Part shown: positions 35,177 through 43,767 of the stretch, in pieces
How positions within the stretch are numbered: the first letter of the stretch is position 1
Layout of the letters: each line of letters starts with the position of its first letter
Assembly (NCBI GenBank): GCA_964438995.1
Contig: CAYTMQ010000004.1
Coordinates: 186,001-250,000, forward strand
Direction: 5' to 3'
Length of the DNA: 64,000 nt
Source: JABMMZ01 sp964438995
GTDB taxonomy: Bacteria; Bacteroidota; Bacteroidia; NS11-12g; UBA955
Program-made: the position numbers and the translations under genes
Notes under the pieces: generated by a model
What the model was told of the DNA's origin: nothing
The model's database searches: none
What the model saw: the letters and a program-made list of their open reading frames with translations, nothing else

Positions 35177-35650
35177 TTAATTAATAAAAGATTGATATTG
35201 TCCTGATTCGGCAACCTCTTTTATCATGTTATTTCTTTGCACTAGAAAATGCTTCATATAACGTTTTAAAAAAATAACATCTGCGAGTTTACCCAATAAT
35301 CCTAATGGTGACTCGTATTTAAATTCGTCTATCATTTTAACGGAATCCCCAATTTGTTCAAAATAATGGTGATGCTCAATCGACTTGAACACCCCATTCA
35401 CTTGTTCATCACAAAAATGAAACGGTGGCTCGAAAGCTGTAATTTTTGATGTAAGCCTCTGCCTAATTCCAAAATGTGTGGCTTGCCATGTAACAGTCTC
35501 CCCTAATTCAATTAGTCCAGTTGTCCTTCCCCCCACTGCTTTTTCATTAGTGCCAATAGTCGATTGAGTGTGAAACTCTATACTTCTAGACAAGTCGAAA
35601 CACACTTCAATTGGGGCATCAATTAAAATTTCAAGGTGAATTGTAGGCAT
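35177..35650 (-). CDS. SRPBCC (START/polyketide-cyclase-like) family protein
   Basis: 157 residues. HLEILIDAPIEVCFDLSRSIEFHTQS at the N-terminus, ELGETVTWQATHFGIRQRLTSKITAFEPPFHFCDEQVNGVFKSIEHHHYFE in the middle and a C-terminal helix (LADVIFLKRYMKHFLVQRNNMIKEVAES) give the helix-grip fold of ligand-binding SRPBCC proteins. No catalytic residues can be assigned; usually binds hydrophobic ligands. No signal peptide. Followed after 19 bp by the interrupted secreted-protein gene. Confidence 0.88.
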   Translation of the reverse strand: MPTIHLEILIDAPIEVCFDLSRSIEFHTQSTIGTNEKAVGGRTTGLIELGETVTWQATHFGIRQRLTSKITAFEPPFHFCDEQVNGVFKSIEHHHYFEQIGDSVKMIDEFKYESPLGLLGKLADVIFLKRYMKHFLVQRNNMIKEVAESGQYQSFIN

Positions 35651-35694
35651 AAATTATTACTTTCAATAATAATACAACTATTGAATAGTTCATA

Positions 35695-36876
35695 TCATTT
35701 GTAGGCTTTTTGCAAACTAATAAACCCACCATAATGCACATACTTCAATTTGAACATGTCAAATACAACCTTTAACCAAACAAGTACACATGGCAAAGCT
35801 TTCAGTGAATAAGGCACAATATAATGTTCTCGTATTGCTGTTGGAAAAACATCTGTCGGCGATAAAATGGTCAGTAAAATGGTGAACCCTAATAAAATAT
35901 TGTTCAACAAATTTTTATCTGAATGTATGTACCAAATAGCCACACCTATGACTGCAATAATATAGGTAGGCGACTCGGCTTTGTTATTGAAAACTACCAG
36001 CCAAATCAGCATAGAAGCCAAATACATCATTCTGTAAGTTGACTGTTTCCAAAGATCCGTTAAACCTAATGGCAGCAACAATACCGCTATTCCAATAGCT
36101 GTTAAAATTTTACTTGAAAATTGCAATTGCATGGCGTGCAAGAAACCAGCAAAAGAAATTCCATAAGATGAATTCAAATCAGCAACAATAAAGCTGGCCC
36201 AACTTTTATATAGAAATAGCAATTGGTCAACTGATATGACCAATATTGGCAACACAAACAACACCAACATCCAAATGAAACTGTACCCTATTGCTTTCCA
36301 TCTTTCTGGGTAAAAAAGAACTAAAATAAAAGCAAATACCCCGAAAATTTTAATGTAGACAGTCAGTGCAATTAACAATGTGCCAAGCACAAATTGCTTT
36401 TTTTCTATACTTATACAACCTAAAACTATCAATCCTCCAATCAAGGCATTGCTTTGCGAGTTTTGTAACGAAGTTATAAGCTCAATCAACACAATACCTA
36501 ACATTATAAGTCTATTATTAATGGACACATTGGGCAGTTTCCATAATGCCAACAACAAAATAAAGGCATTTAAAAAATTCCACATCAGCAATCCAAGCCA
36601 ATCATGACAAAGAGCCATAGGTGCCATAAGCAGCGAGAAAGTTGGACTATATTTAAAGTAATCCCATTGCTCTTCGGGGTAGAGTGCATACAGATCTTTA
36701 TTATCAATCAAATGATGAAAAGATTGTTTAAAAATAACGTAATTGTTGTAATGCGTGTATTTGGTTGTAACACCCTCTACATTTTTTTCACCTTTGATAA
36801 AAGAATGGGCAGTGATAAGAGCAGTTAATAAGAAAACAGACAGAACAAGATACTTAAAATGATTAAAAAAATACAT
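35695..36876 (-). CDS. GT87/DUF2029 integral-membrane glycosyltransferase
   Basis: 393 residues with about ten membrane helices. The first helix (about 7-27) is followed by a periplasmic loop with LYALYPEEQWDYFKYSPTFSLLMAP, which matches the conserved acidic loop and DxFKYxP segment of GT87-type polyprenyl-phosphate mannosyltransferases and their relatives. The expected donor is a polyprenyl-phosphate sugar and the acceptor an extracytoplasmic glycolipid or glycan; both are inferences. Single gene, with no other glycan gene adjacent; its upstream side is the repeat array with the assembly gap. Confidence 0.87.
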   Translation of the reverse strand: MYFFNHFKYLVLSVFLLTALITAHSFIKGEKNVEGVTTKYTHYNNYVIFKQSFHHLIDNKDLYALYPEEQWDYFKYSPTFSLLMAPMALCHDWLGLLMWNFLNAFILLLALWKLPNVSINNRLIMLGIVLIELITSLQNSQSNALIGGLIVLGCISIEKKQFVLGTLLIALTVYIKIFGVFAFILVLFYPERWKAIGYSFIWMLVLFVLPILVISVDQLLFLYKSWASFIVADLNSSYGISFAGFLHAMQLQFSSKILTAIGIAVLLLPLGLTDLWKQSTYRMMYLASMLIWLVVFNNKAESPTYIIAVIGVAIWYIHSDKNLLNNILLGFTILLTILSPTDVFPTAIREHYIVPYSLKALPCVLVWLKVVFDMFKLKYVHYGGFISLQKAYK

Positions 36877-36990
36877 AACTTAAAAGGTTTAATTTGATAA
36901 TAATACAACGTAGGTTATCGTATCCCCTAAAAAAATATTTTCAATACCATTGGTTAAATGTCGAGGGCATGCCTTCGACCTACAAGAAAA

Positions 36991-37020
36991 ATACTGTATC
37001 GCGGATACGAGGTTACATGA
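36991..37020 (-). repeat. AATGTAASCTC hairpin element, copy 4 (minus)
   Basis: Minus strand: TCATGTAACCTC, stem GTATC-CGC-GATAC (37008-36996), then AGTATT. Confidence 0.7.
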
Positions 37021-37077
37021 ATGTTTGCGTTAGCTCACTGTTCTCTAAATCCTCGTATGTTTGAAAATTCATGTTTT

Positions 37078-37403
37078 AAAACGCCATGAATGTCGAACCT
37101 ACGTGGAAATTCTTTTATGAATGTTTGAATTTACATATTGTCTTGGGCGTATGATTGTAGAGGTAAAAACGCCATGAATGGCGAACCTACGTGGAAATTC
37201 TTTTATGAATGTTTGAATTTACATATTGTTTTGGGCNNNNNNNNNNNNNNNNNNNNNNNNNNNNNNNNNNNNNNNNNNNNNNNNNNNNNNNNNNNNNNNN
37301 NNNNNNNNNNNNNNNNNNNNNNNNNNNNNNNNNNNNTGAATGTCGAACCTACGTGGAAATTCTTTTATGAATGTTTGAATTTACATATTGTCTTGTGGTT
37401 ATT
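37078..37403. repeat. 88-bp tandem repeat interrupted by the N gap
   Basis: Units start at 37078 and 37166 (period 88, nearly identical: AAAACGCCATGAATG, CGAACCTACGTGG, TTTTATGAATGTTTG, TTACATATTGT), and a further partial unit resumes at 37337 after the gap. The true copy number is hidden by the gap. Confidence 0.85.
37237..37336. other. assembly gap of 100 N
   Basis: Exactly 100 N, a conventional placeholder. Same repeat unit on both sides, so the assembler collapsed or broke at the tandem array; real length unknown. Confidence 0.99.
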
Positions 37404-37440
37404 CTTGTCTCGGGCGCAGCCCTTCAAACTACAAGAAAGA

Positions 37441-37470
37441 TAACCTGCATCGCGAATACGAGGTTACATT
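37441..37470 (-). repeat. AATGTAASCTC hairpin element, copy 5 (minus)
   Basis: Minus strand: AATGTAACCTC, stem GTAT-TCGCG-ATGC (37459-37447, one G-T pair), then AGGTTA. Confidence 0.65.
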
Positions 37471-37568
37471 AATGTTTGCGTTAGCCCACTATTCCCTAAA
37501 CCCTAGTTCCCGTTCCCTCTTTTGACTTTATACTTTTGACTTTTTACTTTTTAAACTATTATTGCACT

Positions 37569-38633
37569 GTGCAATCTTCTAACACCTTTAAAAAAGTTTT
37601 GCGTCATCCACTTGGTTTTATAGGGGTGTTGATTATTTTCATTTTCATTGTTTTAGCTATTTTAGGTAATTTAATTACACCAGATAAAACAGCCAATGCC
37701 AACCATATCAGTTTACCAATTGCATTGTTAAAACCCATGAGTCGGGTAACATTTTTTGAAGTTGAATCGCCAAATCAACCCAGTAGATTTACAGCTTGGT
37801 TGATTGGCAAACCTGAGCCAATTGTTTCTTATCCCATCAACTCTTATACCACCACAAAAGATTCCATTTATTTGGATGTTTTTCATACAGATGGATTTAG
37901 AAAAACAGAGATTATCCCCAACAATGCCATTAATAAAGCATTTATAATAAAAGAGAAATTGTTTCTCTTGGGCTCAGATGGGTTTGGTAGAGATTTGTTA
38001 AGTAGGATAATACTTGGTAGTCGCGTATCTCTCGCAGTTGGCATAGTGGCGGTCATCATTTCACTTCTAATAGGCACAGTTTTAGGATTGCTAGCAGGAT
38101 ATTTCAGAGGCAACACCGACCATGTGATTTCATGGTTTACAAATGTTATTTGGAGTCTACCAACTATGTTGCTTGTTGTTGCAATTAGCTTTGCCATTGG
38201 AAAAGGATTTTGGCAAATATTTGTTGCGATTGGATTGAGTTCTTGGGTTGAGGTGACAAGGATAGTAAGAGGTCAAGTGTTTGCATTAAGAGAGAAAGAA
38301 TTTGTACAAGCTGCAAAAGTTCTAGGTTTTAAACCAATTAGAATAATGTTCAAACACATTCTTCCTAATTTGAGAAGTTCGTTGATAGTGTTAGCGGTTT
38401 CAATTTTCGGATCTGCAATTCTATTAGAATCAGGTTTAAGCTTTCTCGGACTTGGTTTGGCGCCACCAGCACCTAGCTGGGGCATGATGATCAAAGAAAA
38501 TTACCCCTACATTATGTTCGATAGTGCATACCTTGCAATTGTTCCAGGCTTCGTCATTATGGCTTTGGTTATGGCCTTCAATTTTGTTGGCATCGCCTTA
38601 AGAGACGCCCTGGATATTCATTTGAAGGAATAA
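37569..38633 (+). CDS. peptide/nickel-type ABC transporter permease (OppC/DppC-like)
   Basis: About 354 residues from a GTG at 37569; a TTG at 37536 would put 11 residues in the repeat border. N-terminal LRHPLGFIGVLIIFIFIVLAILGNLITPD is the OppC-type first helix; a ~90-residue periplasmic insertion follows, then GSDGFGRDLLSRIILGSRVSLAVG and the cytoplasmic EAA loop EFVQAAKVLGFKPIRIMFKHILPN that docks to the ATPase, and SGLSFLGLGLAPPAPSWGMMI. No OppA, OppB or ATPase gene is adjacent, so its partners must be elsewhere. The upstream DNA is entirely repeat sequence. Confidence 0.9.
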   Translation: MQSSNTFKKVLRHPLGFIGVLIIFIFIVLAILGNLITPDKTANANHISLPIALLKPMSRVTFFEVESPNQPSRFTAWLIGKPEPIVSYPINSYTTTKDSIYLDVFHTDGFRKTEIIPNNAINKAFIIKEKLFLLGSDGFGRDLLSRIILGSRVSLAVGIVAVIISLLIGTVLGLLAGYFRGNTDHVISWFTNVIWSLPTMLLVVAISFAIGKGFWQIFVAIGLSSWVEVTRIVRGQVFALREKEFVQAAKVLGFKPIRIMFKHILPNLRSSLIVLAVSIFGSAILLESGLSFLGLGLAPPAPSWGMMIKENYPYIMFDSAYLAIVPGFVIMALVMAFNFVGIALRDALDIHLKE

Positions 38634-38636
38634 ACT

Positions 38637-39506
38637 TCAAATTACCTTATAATTTTTATTTTCACCAACCCTCCAACCGGTTAGCTGTTCAATAAAGTGA
38701 AGCAAACGCTTTTTAAATCCCATTTGTTTGATGCTGATGTCGTGCTCAAATTTCCAATTCTGTGATGCTATGCGCTCTTTCATGACTTCAGGATGCGTGC
38801 CCTTATACAATGCTAAACTATCCACTATACTAAAATCGTACATGTCGACATTTGCGTATGTCTTTTCTAAAAACTCATCACTGTGCCATAGCTTCCTTGC
38901 TTGTTTCAATTTTTCTAATTGTTGTTTGGGATGCTTTACCCAACCATAGTGAAACATACATGCATCAATAGATTTTACATGTAATTTGCGACCATCAATT
39001 CTAAAACCCTGTGCATCTTTATAAGAACGTATTTTTTTATTGTTCTTAATGACCCTAATCTCTTTTCGGTACCAATTTCTGCTGTCTGCTAAATAATCGT
39101 AAGATCCATAAAAATGTTTGTAATCCAATAACAACCCTTCTACCCTTTCATCATGGGCATAGTCTATCATTGCTTCTTTTACTACATCGAGATATTGCTC
39201 ATGCAAACATTCATCAGCTTGAATATAAAAGCACCAATCAGCATTATCAGAAATGGCATCAAAAGCTTTATTGGTTTCAACAGCCAATACTTTGCCACCT
39301 TCCCTTAAACTATCGTCCCAAATGGTTTCAATAATTTTTATTTTAGGAGAGTCAAACGATTTCACAAATGCCAATGTATCATCATCACTTTTACCAACAG
39401 CAATAACCATTTCATCTACAAGAGGTAAAATCGAATACACGGCTTCCTTTAAAGGATAGTCGGCTTTCACAACATTTCTTGCAATTGTAAAACCAGAGAC
39501 AAACAT
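38637..39506 (-). CDS. glycosyltransferase family 2-like protein
   Basis: 289 residues. Starts FVSGFTIARNVVKADYPLKEAVYSILPLVDEMVIAVG, a GT-A fold nucleotide-sugar half; the metal-binding motif appears as QADECLHE (about 96-103), in place of DxD. SLREGGKVLAVETNKAF lies before it. The C-terminal part has FHYGWVKHPKQQLEKLKQARKLWHSDE, often seen in bacterial GT2 proteins. No membrane helix. Donor and acceptor unknown. Convergent with the permease gene (3-bp gap) and in tandem with the glucosaminidase-like gene. Confidence 0.87.
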   Translation of the reverse strand: MFVSGFTIARNVVKADYPLKEAVYSILPLVDEMVIAVGKSDDDTLAFVKSFDSPKIKIIETIWDDSLREGGKVLAVETNKAFDAISDNADWCFYIQADECLHEQYLDVVKEAMIDYAHDERVEGLLLDYKHFYGSYDYLADSRNWYRKEIRVIKNNKKIRSYKDAQGFRIDGRKLHVKSIDACMFHYGWVKHPKQQLEKLKQARKLWHSDEFLEKTYANVDMYDFSIVDSLALYKGTHPEVMKERIASQNWKFEHDISIKQMGFKKRLLHFIEQLTGWRVGENKNYKVI

Positions 39507-39535
39507 GTTGCGAATTTAGGTTAAATAAAATGAGA

Positions 39536-40078
39536 TTATTTGTATTTTTTCTTGACGTATTTAATGAGAATTAACATGTCTTTTTTCCATTTTGCAAAAT
39601 GGTTAAATGAGTTGTACATGTAGTTGATCATTTCAACATCGTCTTTAGGTGCTCGATTGAATTTCTCTTTGAATTTTGCCTCGTGATTTTCAATATAAAT
39701 CTTGAAATCAAGCATACATTCAAACCAATTTCTATAAATAGCATAATTGGTATTAGTAGCTCCTATTGCATAAGTTTTTCTTGATTTAGGATAACGCATA
39801 CCGCACAAATTAAAATGGGTAACAGACAACCAACTATAATGTCCATTGGCACCGCTTTCTTCAATTTTTACGGCTAAAAACAGATATGCCCATTTACCTA
39901 AGTACTTTTTAGCCACCTTATACAGAGTATCTACACCGGGTACACGTTTAAGGTCGAGACCTTTAAGTACATTTGCGGTATCGGCTTTCTTAGTCAATGT
40001 ATCTGTTGGCGTTGCAGCTTTAGATTCAAAGACCAAAAAAAAGAGTATCGATATGAAAATACTGCGGATTATTTTCAA
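39536..40078 (-). CDS. glucosaminidase/lysozyme-like secreted protein, TTG start
   Basis: 180 residues from a TTG, the only start before an in-frame stop. Signal peptide about 1-21 (VFESKA). The mature domain has FLAVKIEESGANGHYSW with a likely catalytic Glu, then THFNLCGMRYPKSRKTYAIG and YAIYRNWFECMLDFKIYIENH, the layout of mannosyl-glycoprotein endo-beta-N-acetylglucosaminidase-type domains (Glu, N-L-FG-like, then W..S..D). Predicted to cut peptidoglycan glycan strands in the periplasm or outside. A TATCTTTG box lies 10 bp upstream. Confidence 0.75.
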   Translation of the reverse strand: MKIIRSIFISILFFLVFESKAATPTDTLTKKADTANVLKGLDLKRVPGVDTLYKVAKKYLGKWAYLFLAVKIEESGANGHYSWLSVTHFNLCGMRYPKSRKTYAIGATNTNYAIYRNWFECMLDFKIYIENHEAKFKEKFNRAPKDDVEMINYMYNSFNHFAKWKKDMLILIKYVKKKYK

Positions 40079-40088
40079 ATGTTAAATT

Positions 40089-40096
40089 CAAAGATA
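40089..40096 (-). promoter_or_regulatory. -7 box TATCTTTG of the glucosaminidase-like gene
   Basis: Exact TAnnTTTG match on the minus strand, 10 bp before the TTG start at 40078; supports that unusual start. Confidence 0.45.
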
Positions 40097-40361
40097 CCGC
40101 CATATCGACTTAGCTTTTCCACAAGTTATGGTCAACAAACCCAACAATACTGCTATAACCAATATTTATCAATCTGTTTATCAGATTATTAACAGCAATT
40201 TAACAAGCATTTGTAACTTTTGTTATTTAATCCCGATACATCCATAAAACAGTATTTTTTTTGCAATACCCAACCATATTGCCAAACTTATCGACTAGTA
40301 TTTTTAAAAAACCATTATTTACTGTAAATTGCAGAATATTTAAAACGACATCAGAAAATAT

Positions 40362-42845
40362 ATGTTCAAACACCCCTTTAAGCTCTGTCTCTTGTTCTTT
40401 TTGAGTAGCTTTTTTCATAACACTTTACATGCTCAAAATTTCACCATTTCGGGAATCATTACCGACAAAGAAACAAATGAAGTTTTGATTGGTGCCTACG
40501 TGTTTTGTCCACAAACAGGCATGGGTAGCGTCACCAATAATTATGGATACTATTCTTTAAATATCCCATACGGCACCAAAAACATCATGTTCTTAAACGA
40601 AGGATATTTCGCAAAAATTGACACAACACTTATCAATTCCAATACCCAGATAGATGTCGGATTGAGAATCATGGAAGATTACGATCTGCAAACCGATCCA
40701 TTTTACAATGTGCAAATTGTTGAAGAAGCATCAAATGCAAACGATACATCAGATACTCCTAAGAAGGCAACGATAAAAAACAAACCGCAAGTCAACGAGT
40801 TAATATCTTATGTTTTGAAAACCAATTTCAAAATTATTGATAGAGTTGACAATGGATTGATAGAAGTGCCTGGATTAAACATCAGTAAAATGCCATCATT
40901 AGCTGGAGAAATAGATGCAGGTAGAAGTATCAAATTTTTACCTGGTGTAACGCCTGGTACTGAATTAACCAATGGCATGTATGTTAGAGGTGGCAGTCAG
41001 GATCAAAACTTAGTTCTAATAGATGGTGTTCCAATTTATAATTTAAACCACGCTTTTGGTTTTTATTCGATATTTAATTCAGATGCTATTAATAGTATCA
41101 ACGTTACGAAAAGTGGTTTTTCATCAAAATATGGTGGAAGATTATCTGGCATAACGGATGGTGTGATGAAAGAAGGCAACTCTAAAGGTGTTCACGGTAT
41201 TTTTCTTAATAGCTTAGTCGCTTTTACTCTTAATCTTGACGGTCCTCTTTCTAATGATGGCAGAACTACTTTTGCAATCTCTGCAAGACGCTCACATTGG
41301 GACTTATTTGTATTGCGACCAATTAGCACAGATTCTAGTAAATTCACCTACACATTTTATGATTTAAATGCTAAAGTATGTCACAGAATAGACAACAAAA
41401 ACAAATTGTTTTTTAGTGTGTATTCTAATAGAGATAGGTTTCATACTTACGATATGTCTACAGAATTTAATAGAGGTACAAAATATACCAGAGAAACAGA
41501 TTACGATATCAGATGGGGAAATTTTGCTGGGTCTTTTAAATGGAATAGAATGATCAACCAAAAACTGTTTTCCAATGTTACCATTTCTTATAGCCAATAC
41601 AAAAGTCAAATTGGTTTAAAATTTGGCTTAACCGAAGACAGCAATAACATCACCAATTATTCAGCCATTACATACAAATATTACAATTTTATAAAGGATG
41701 TAAATGCAAAAGTAGATTACGACTATCAATACGATCGTAAAAACACACTGAAATACGGAGTATTCTACTCACTTAAGAGCATCATGCCAGGTGCAACAAA
41801 AATAGATTTTATAGATAGAGGCGTTACCAACACCGATACTTTTTTTGGTGATTCAAAGCCTTTGATATCTCAAGAATATGCAGCTTATATCGACGATGAA
41901 ATTGCATTGAGTAGTAACTCAAAATTATCAATTGGAAGTCGATTTGCTTTATACAATTGTCTCGACAATGCTTATGTTTTCGTAGAGCCAAGAGTGTCAT
42001 ACAACACAAAAATCAACAACAAATTTGCAGTAAAAGCTAGCTATACAATGATGCACCAACCTTTGCATTTGTTAGCCGATAATATTAATGCAAATTTAGG
42101 TGCAGTGAGTTATGACAGATGGATTCCAGCATTTGGAAGCATTAAACCATCCCAAGCACAACAGATTTCATTGGGCATCACTCAACCTTTTAAAAACAGT
42201 GTAGAATTGAGCATCGATGCATATTACAAATGGTACAACAATTTGCTAGAAGTAAAAGAAGGTGAAGACATCACAGGTGGTTTACTAACTTCAAATGAGT
42301 TTCAAAACAGCGTATTATTTGGAAAAGGTTGGAATTATGGTATTGAGACTTTTTTGCATAAAAGAAGAGGCGATTTCACTGGCTGGATAGGTTACACATT
42401 ATCGTGGGCTACTAGAAATACTCCTGGCATAAACAGAGATGAAAATTACTATTATCAATTCGACAGAAGACATTATTTAAACATGGTTGGACAGTTTAGA
42501 ATCAACGACGAATACACTGGTTCTATCAACATAGTGTATTCTACAGGCAATCTTCAATCGGTTCCAATTGGAAAATACATGGACATCAATGGTAATATTG
42601 TGTATGATTACACCGAAAAAAACAATTATAGATTGCCTAGTACCATTAGATTTGATATTGGATTAACCAAAATAAGAGACGAAAGTTGGGGCACCGAAAG
42701 TGGTTACAGATTCTCAATATATAACGCATTGGCAAGAATCAATCCTGCCTATGTGTACATAGACAATTCAGGCGCTAAACCACAAGCATATTTGAGAGGA
42801 TTTTTAGGCTTTATTCCAGGTATTACTTATTACATAAAATTTTAA
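40362..42845 (+). CDS. TonB-dependent receptor with carboxypeptidase-like N-terminal domain
   Basis: 827 residues. Signal peptide ends about residue 25 (NTLHAQ). FTISGIITDKETNEVLIGAYVF to about 115 is the carboxypeptidase regulatory-like domain common in Bacteroidota receptors; the plug follows with VRGGSQDQNLVLIDGVPIYNLNHAFGFYSIFNSDAINSINVTKSGFSSKYGGRLSG, and the rest is the 22-strand barrel ending ITYYIKF. Energised by TonB, it imports a substrate not deducible here. The DUF4249 lipoprotein gene starts 1 bp later, the usual pair. Confidence 0.93.
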   Translation: MFKHPFKLCLLFFLSSFFHNTLHAQNFTISGIITDKETNEVLIGAYVFCPQTGMGSVTNNYGYYSLNIPYGTKNIMFLNEGYFAKIDTTLINSNTQIDVGLRIMEDYDLQTDPFYNVQIVEEASNANDTSDTPKKATIKNKPQVNELISYVLKTNFKIIDRVDNGLIEVPGLNISKMPSLAGEIDAGRSIKFLPGVTPGTELTNGMYVRGGSQDQNLVLIDGVPIYNLNHAFGFYSIFNSDAINSINVTKSGFSSKYGGRLSGITDGVMKEGNSKGVHGIFLNSLVAFTLNLDGPLSNDGRTTFAISARRSHWDLFVLRPISTDSSKFTYTFYDLNAKVCHRIDNKNKLFFSVYSNRDRFHTYDMSTEFNRGTKYTRETDYDIRWGNFAGSFKWNRMINQKLFSNVTISYSQYKSQIGLKFGLTEDSNNITNYSAITYKYYNFIKDVNAKVDYDYQYDRKNTLKYGVFYSLKSIMPGATKIDFIDRGVTNTDTFFGDSKPLISQEYAAYIDDEIALSSNSKLSIGSRFALYNCLDNAYVFVEPRVSYNTKINNKFAVKASYTMMHQPLHLLADNINANLGAVSYDRWIPAFGSIKPSQAQQISLGITQPFKNSVELSIDAYYKWYNNLLEVKEGEDITGGLLTSNEFQNSVLFGKGWNYGIETFLHKRRGDFTGWIGYTLSWATRNTPGINRDENYYYQFDRRHYLNMVGQFRINDEYTGSINIVYSTGNLQSVPIGKYMDINGNIVYDYTEKNNYRLPSTIRFDIGLTKIRDESWGTESGYRFSIYNALARINPAYVYIDNSGAKPQAYLRGFLGFIPGITYYIKF

Positions 42846-42846
42846 A

Positions 42847-43698
42847 ATGAAGAACGTAAACATATTGATGGTTTTTGTGATGCTGACATTTGCATCATGC
42901 ATAAAAAAGATAGATTTAGATTTGCCAAATTATAGCAGCAAATTGGTTGTTAATGGTGAATTAGATTCTAAACAAGACATCACTGTTCAGGTCAGTAGAA
43001 GTTTGCCTATTATGCAAGCTTCTGATTCTACAGGATACTTGATTCAGAATGCAACGGTAAAAGTATTTGAAAACAACGTACTAATTGGAAACGCCGTGTA
43101 TTTTAGCGGTAAATATGTATTGAACAAGCAGCCTAAAAATGGCGCAACATATCGAATTGAAGTTAGTGCTACGAATTACAACACTGCTACAGCCAATTTA
43201 AAGATTCCGAACGATGTGCCCATCACCTCTAGTTACATCGATTCTATTGGTTTGGATGCAGATGGTTTCAAAGTTGGTCAGTTAACTGTTAATTTTACCG
43301 ATGATGCTTCTATTGGCAACTATTACAAATTTTTAATCAATTACTACGAATCAGGTTCGGGCACATGGTATCCATTTAAGTTTAACTCAACTGATATTTT
43401 GTTTGTCAACAATGAAAAGCTAAAAGATGGTTCATACTTGTTTAGTGATGGTACTTTTGCTGGTAAAACAAAAACACTGGTTTTCAAAGTGCCTGATGGA
43501 TTAATTGGTGGCTCTCCTAAGTTTGAAATTTCTTTGAAATCTTTCAACTCTGATTATTACAATTATTTGCAACAAACAGATACTTACAACCAATCTGGCA
43601 ATGGATTTAGCAACGACCCAATTATCTTAAGAACCAATGTAACCAATGGCTTAGGAATGGTTGGTGGAGTATGCAACGCCAAAGACACCATATTTTAA
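42847..43698 (+). CDS. DUF4249 lipoprotein, partner of the TonB receptor
   Basis: 283 residues with a lipobox (TFASC; Cys18). The start of the mature protein, IKKIDLDLPNYSSKLVVNGELDSKQDITVQVSRSLP, then NATVKVFENNVLIGN and YRIEVSATNYNTATANLKIPNDVPI, is characteristic of DUF4249, built of Ig-like strands. These lipoproteins are nearly always encoded directly after a TonB receptor and probably work as its surface or periplasmic partner in substrate capture. The 1-bp gap indicates a shared mRNA. Confidence 0.9.
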   Translation: MKNVNILMVFVMLTFASCIKKIDLDLPNYSSKLVVNGELDSKQDITVQVSRSLPIMQASDSTGYLIQNATVKVFENNVLIGNAVYFSGKYVLNKQPKNGATYRIEVSATNYNTATANLKIPNDVPITSSYIDSIGLDADGFKVGQLTVNFTDDASIGNYYKFLINYYESGSGTWYPFKFNSTDILFVNNEKLKDGSYLFSDGTFAGKTKTLVFKVPDGLIGGSPKFEISLKSFNSDYYNYLQQTDTYNQSGNGFSNDPIILRTNVTNGLGMVGGVCNAKDTIF

Positions 43699-43743
43699 TT
43701 GTCAAAAAAAAGATGAATTATGTATACCATACAATAATTCATT

Positions 43744-43751
43744 TACATTTG
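43744..43751 (+). promoter_or_regulatory. -7 box TACATTTG of porQ
   Basis: Exact TAnnTTTG match, 16 bp before the porQ start codon. Confidence 0.5.
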
Positions 43752-43767
43752 CATTAAAGTAGCATCC

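Larger units (their letters stand above)
36900..37555. repeat. composite repeat region with assembly gap
   Basis: No gene seen. Two ~95-bp direct repeats (about 36960-37055 and 37407-37504: cgAGGGCATGCC or cGGGCGCAGCCC, then CTACAAGAAA, a GCG-type hairpin, ACGAGGTTACAT, AATGTTTGCGTTAGC) flank an 88-bp tandem array. The right end (37490-37555) carries CCCTAAACCCTAG and TTTTGACTTT tracts, the complement of the tracts at 57404-57466. Confidence 0.8.

Noticed and set aside
36380..36828. Two plus-strand ORFs opposite the GT87 gene
   Set aside because: Shadow frames of the membrane protein gene; no domain, no promoter.
37078..37403. Possible CRISPR array
   Set aside because: The repeat is 88 bp and continuous without spacers; no cas gene nearby. 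It is an ordinary tandem repeat.
37138..37443. 101-residue plus-strand ORF running through the N gap
   Set aside because: It is a translation of the 88-bp tandem repeat (VEPTWKFFYECLNLHIVL twice) and of N; no start, no gene character.
40079..40361. Possible small gene or RNA in the 283-bp gap before the TonB receptor
   Set aside because: Only short frames, AT-rich sequence and one promoter box for the opposite gene; nothing supportable. A 63-codon minus frame there overlaps the receptor start.
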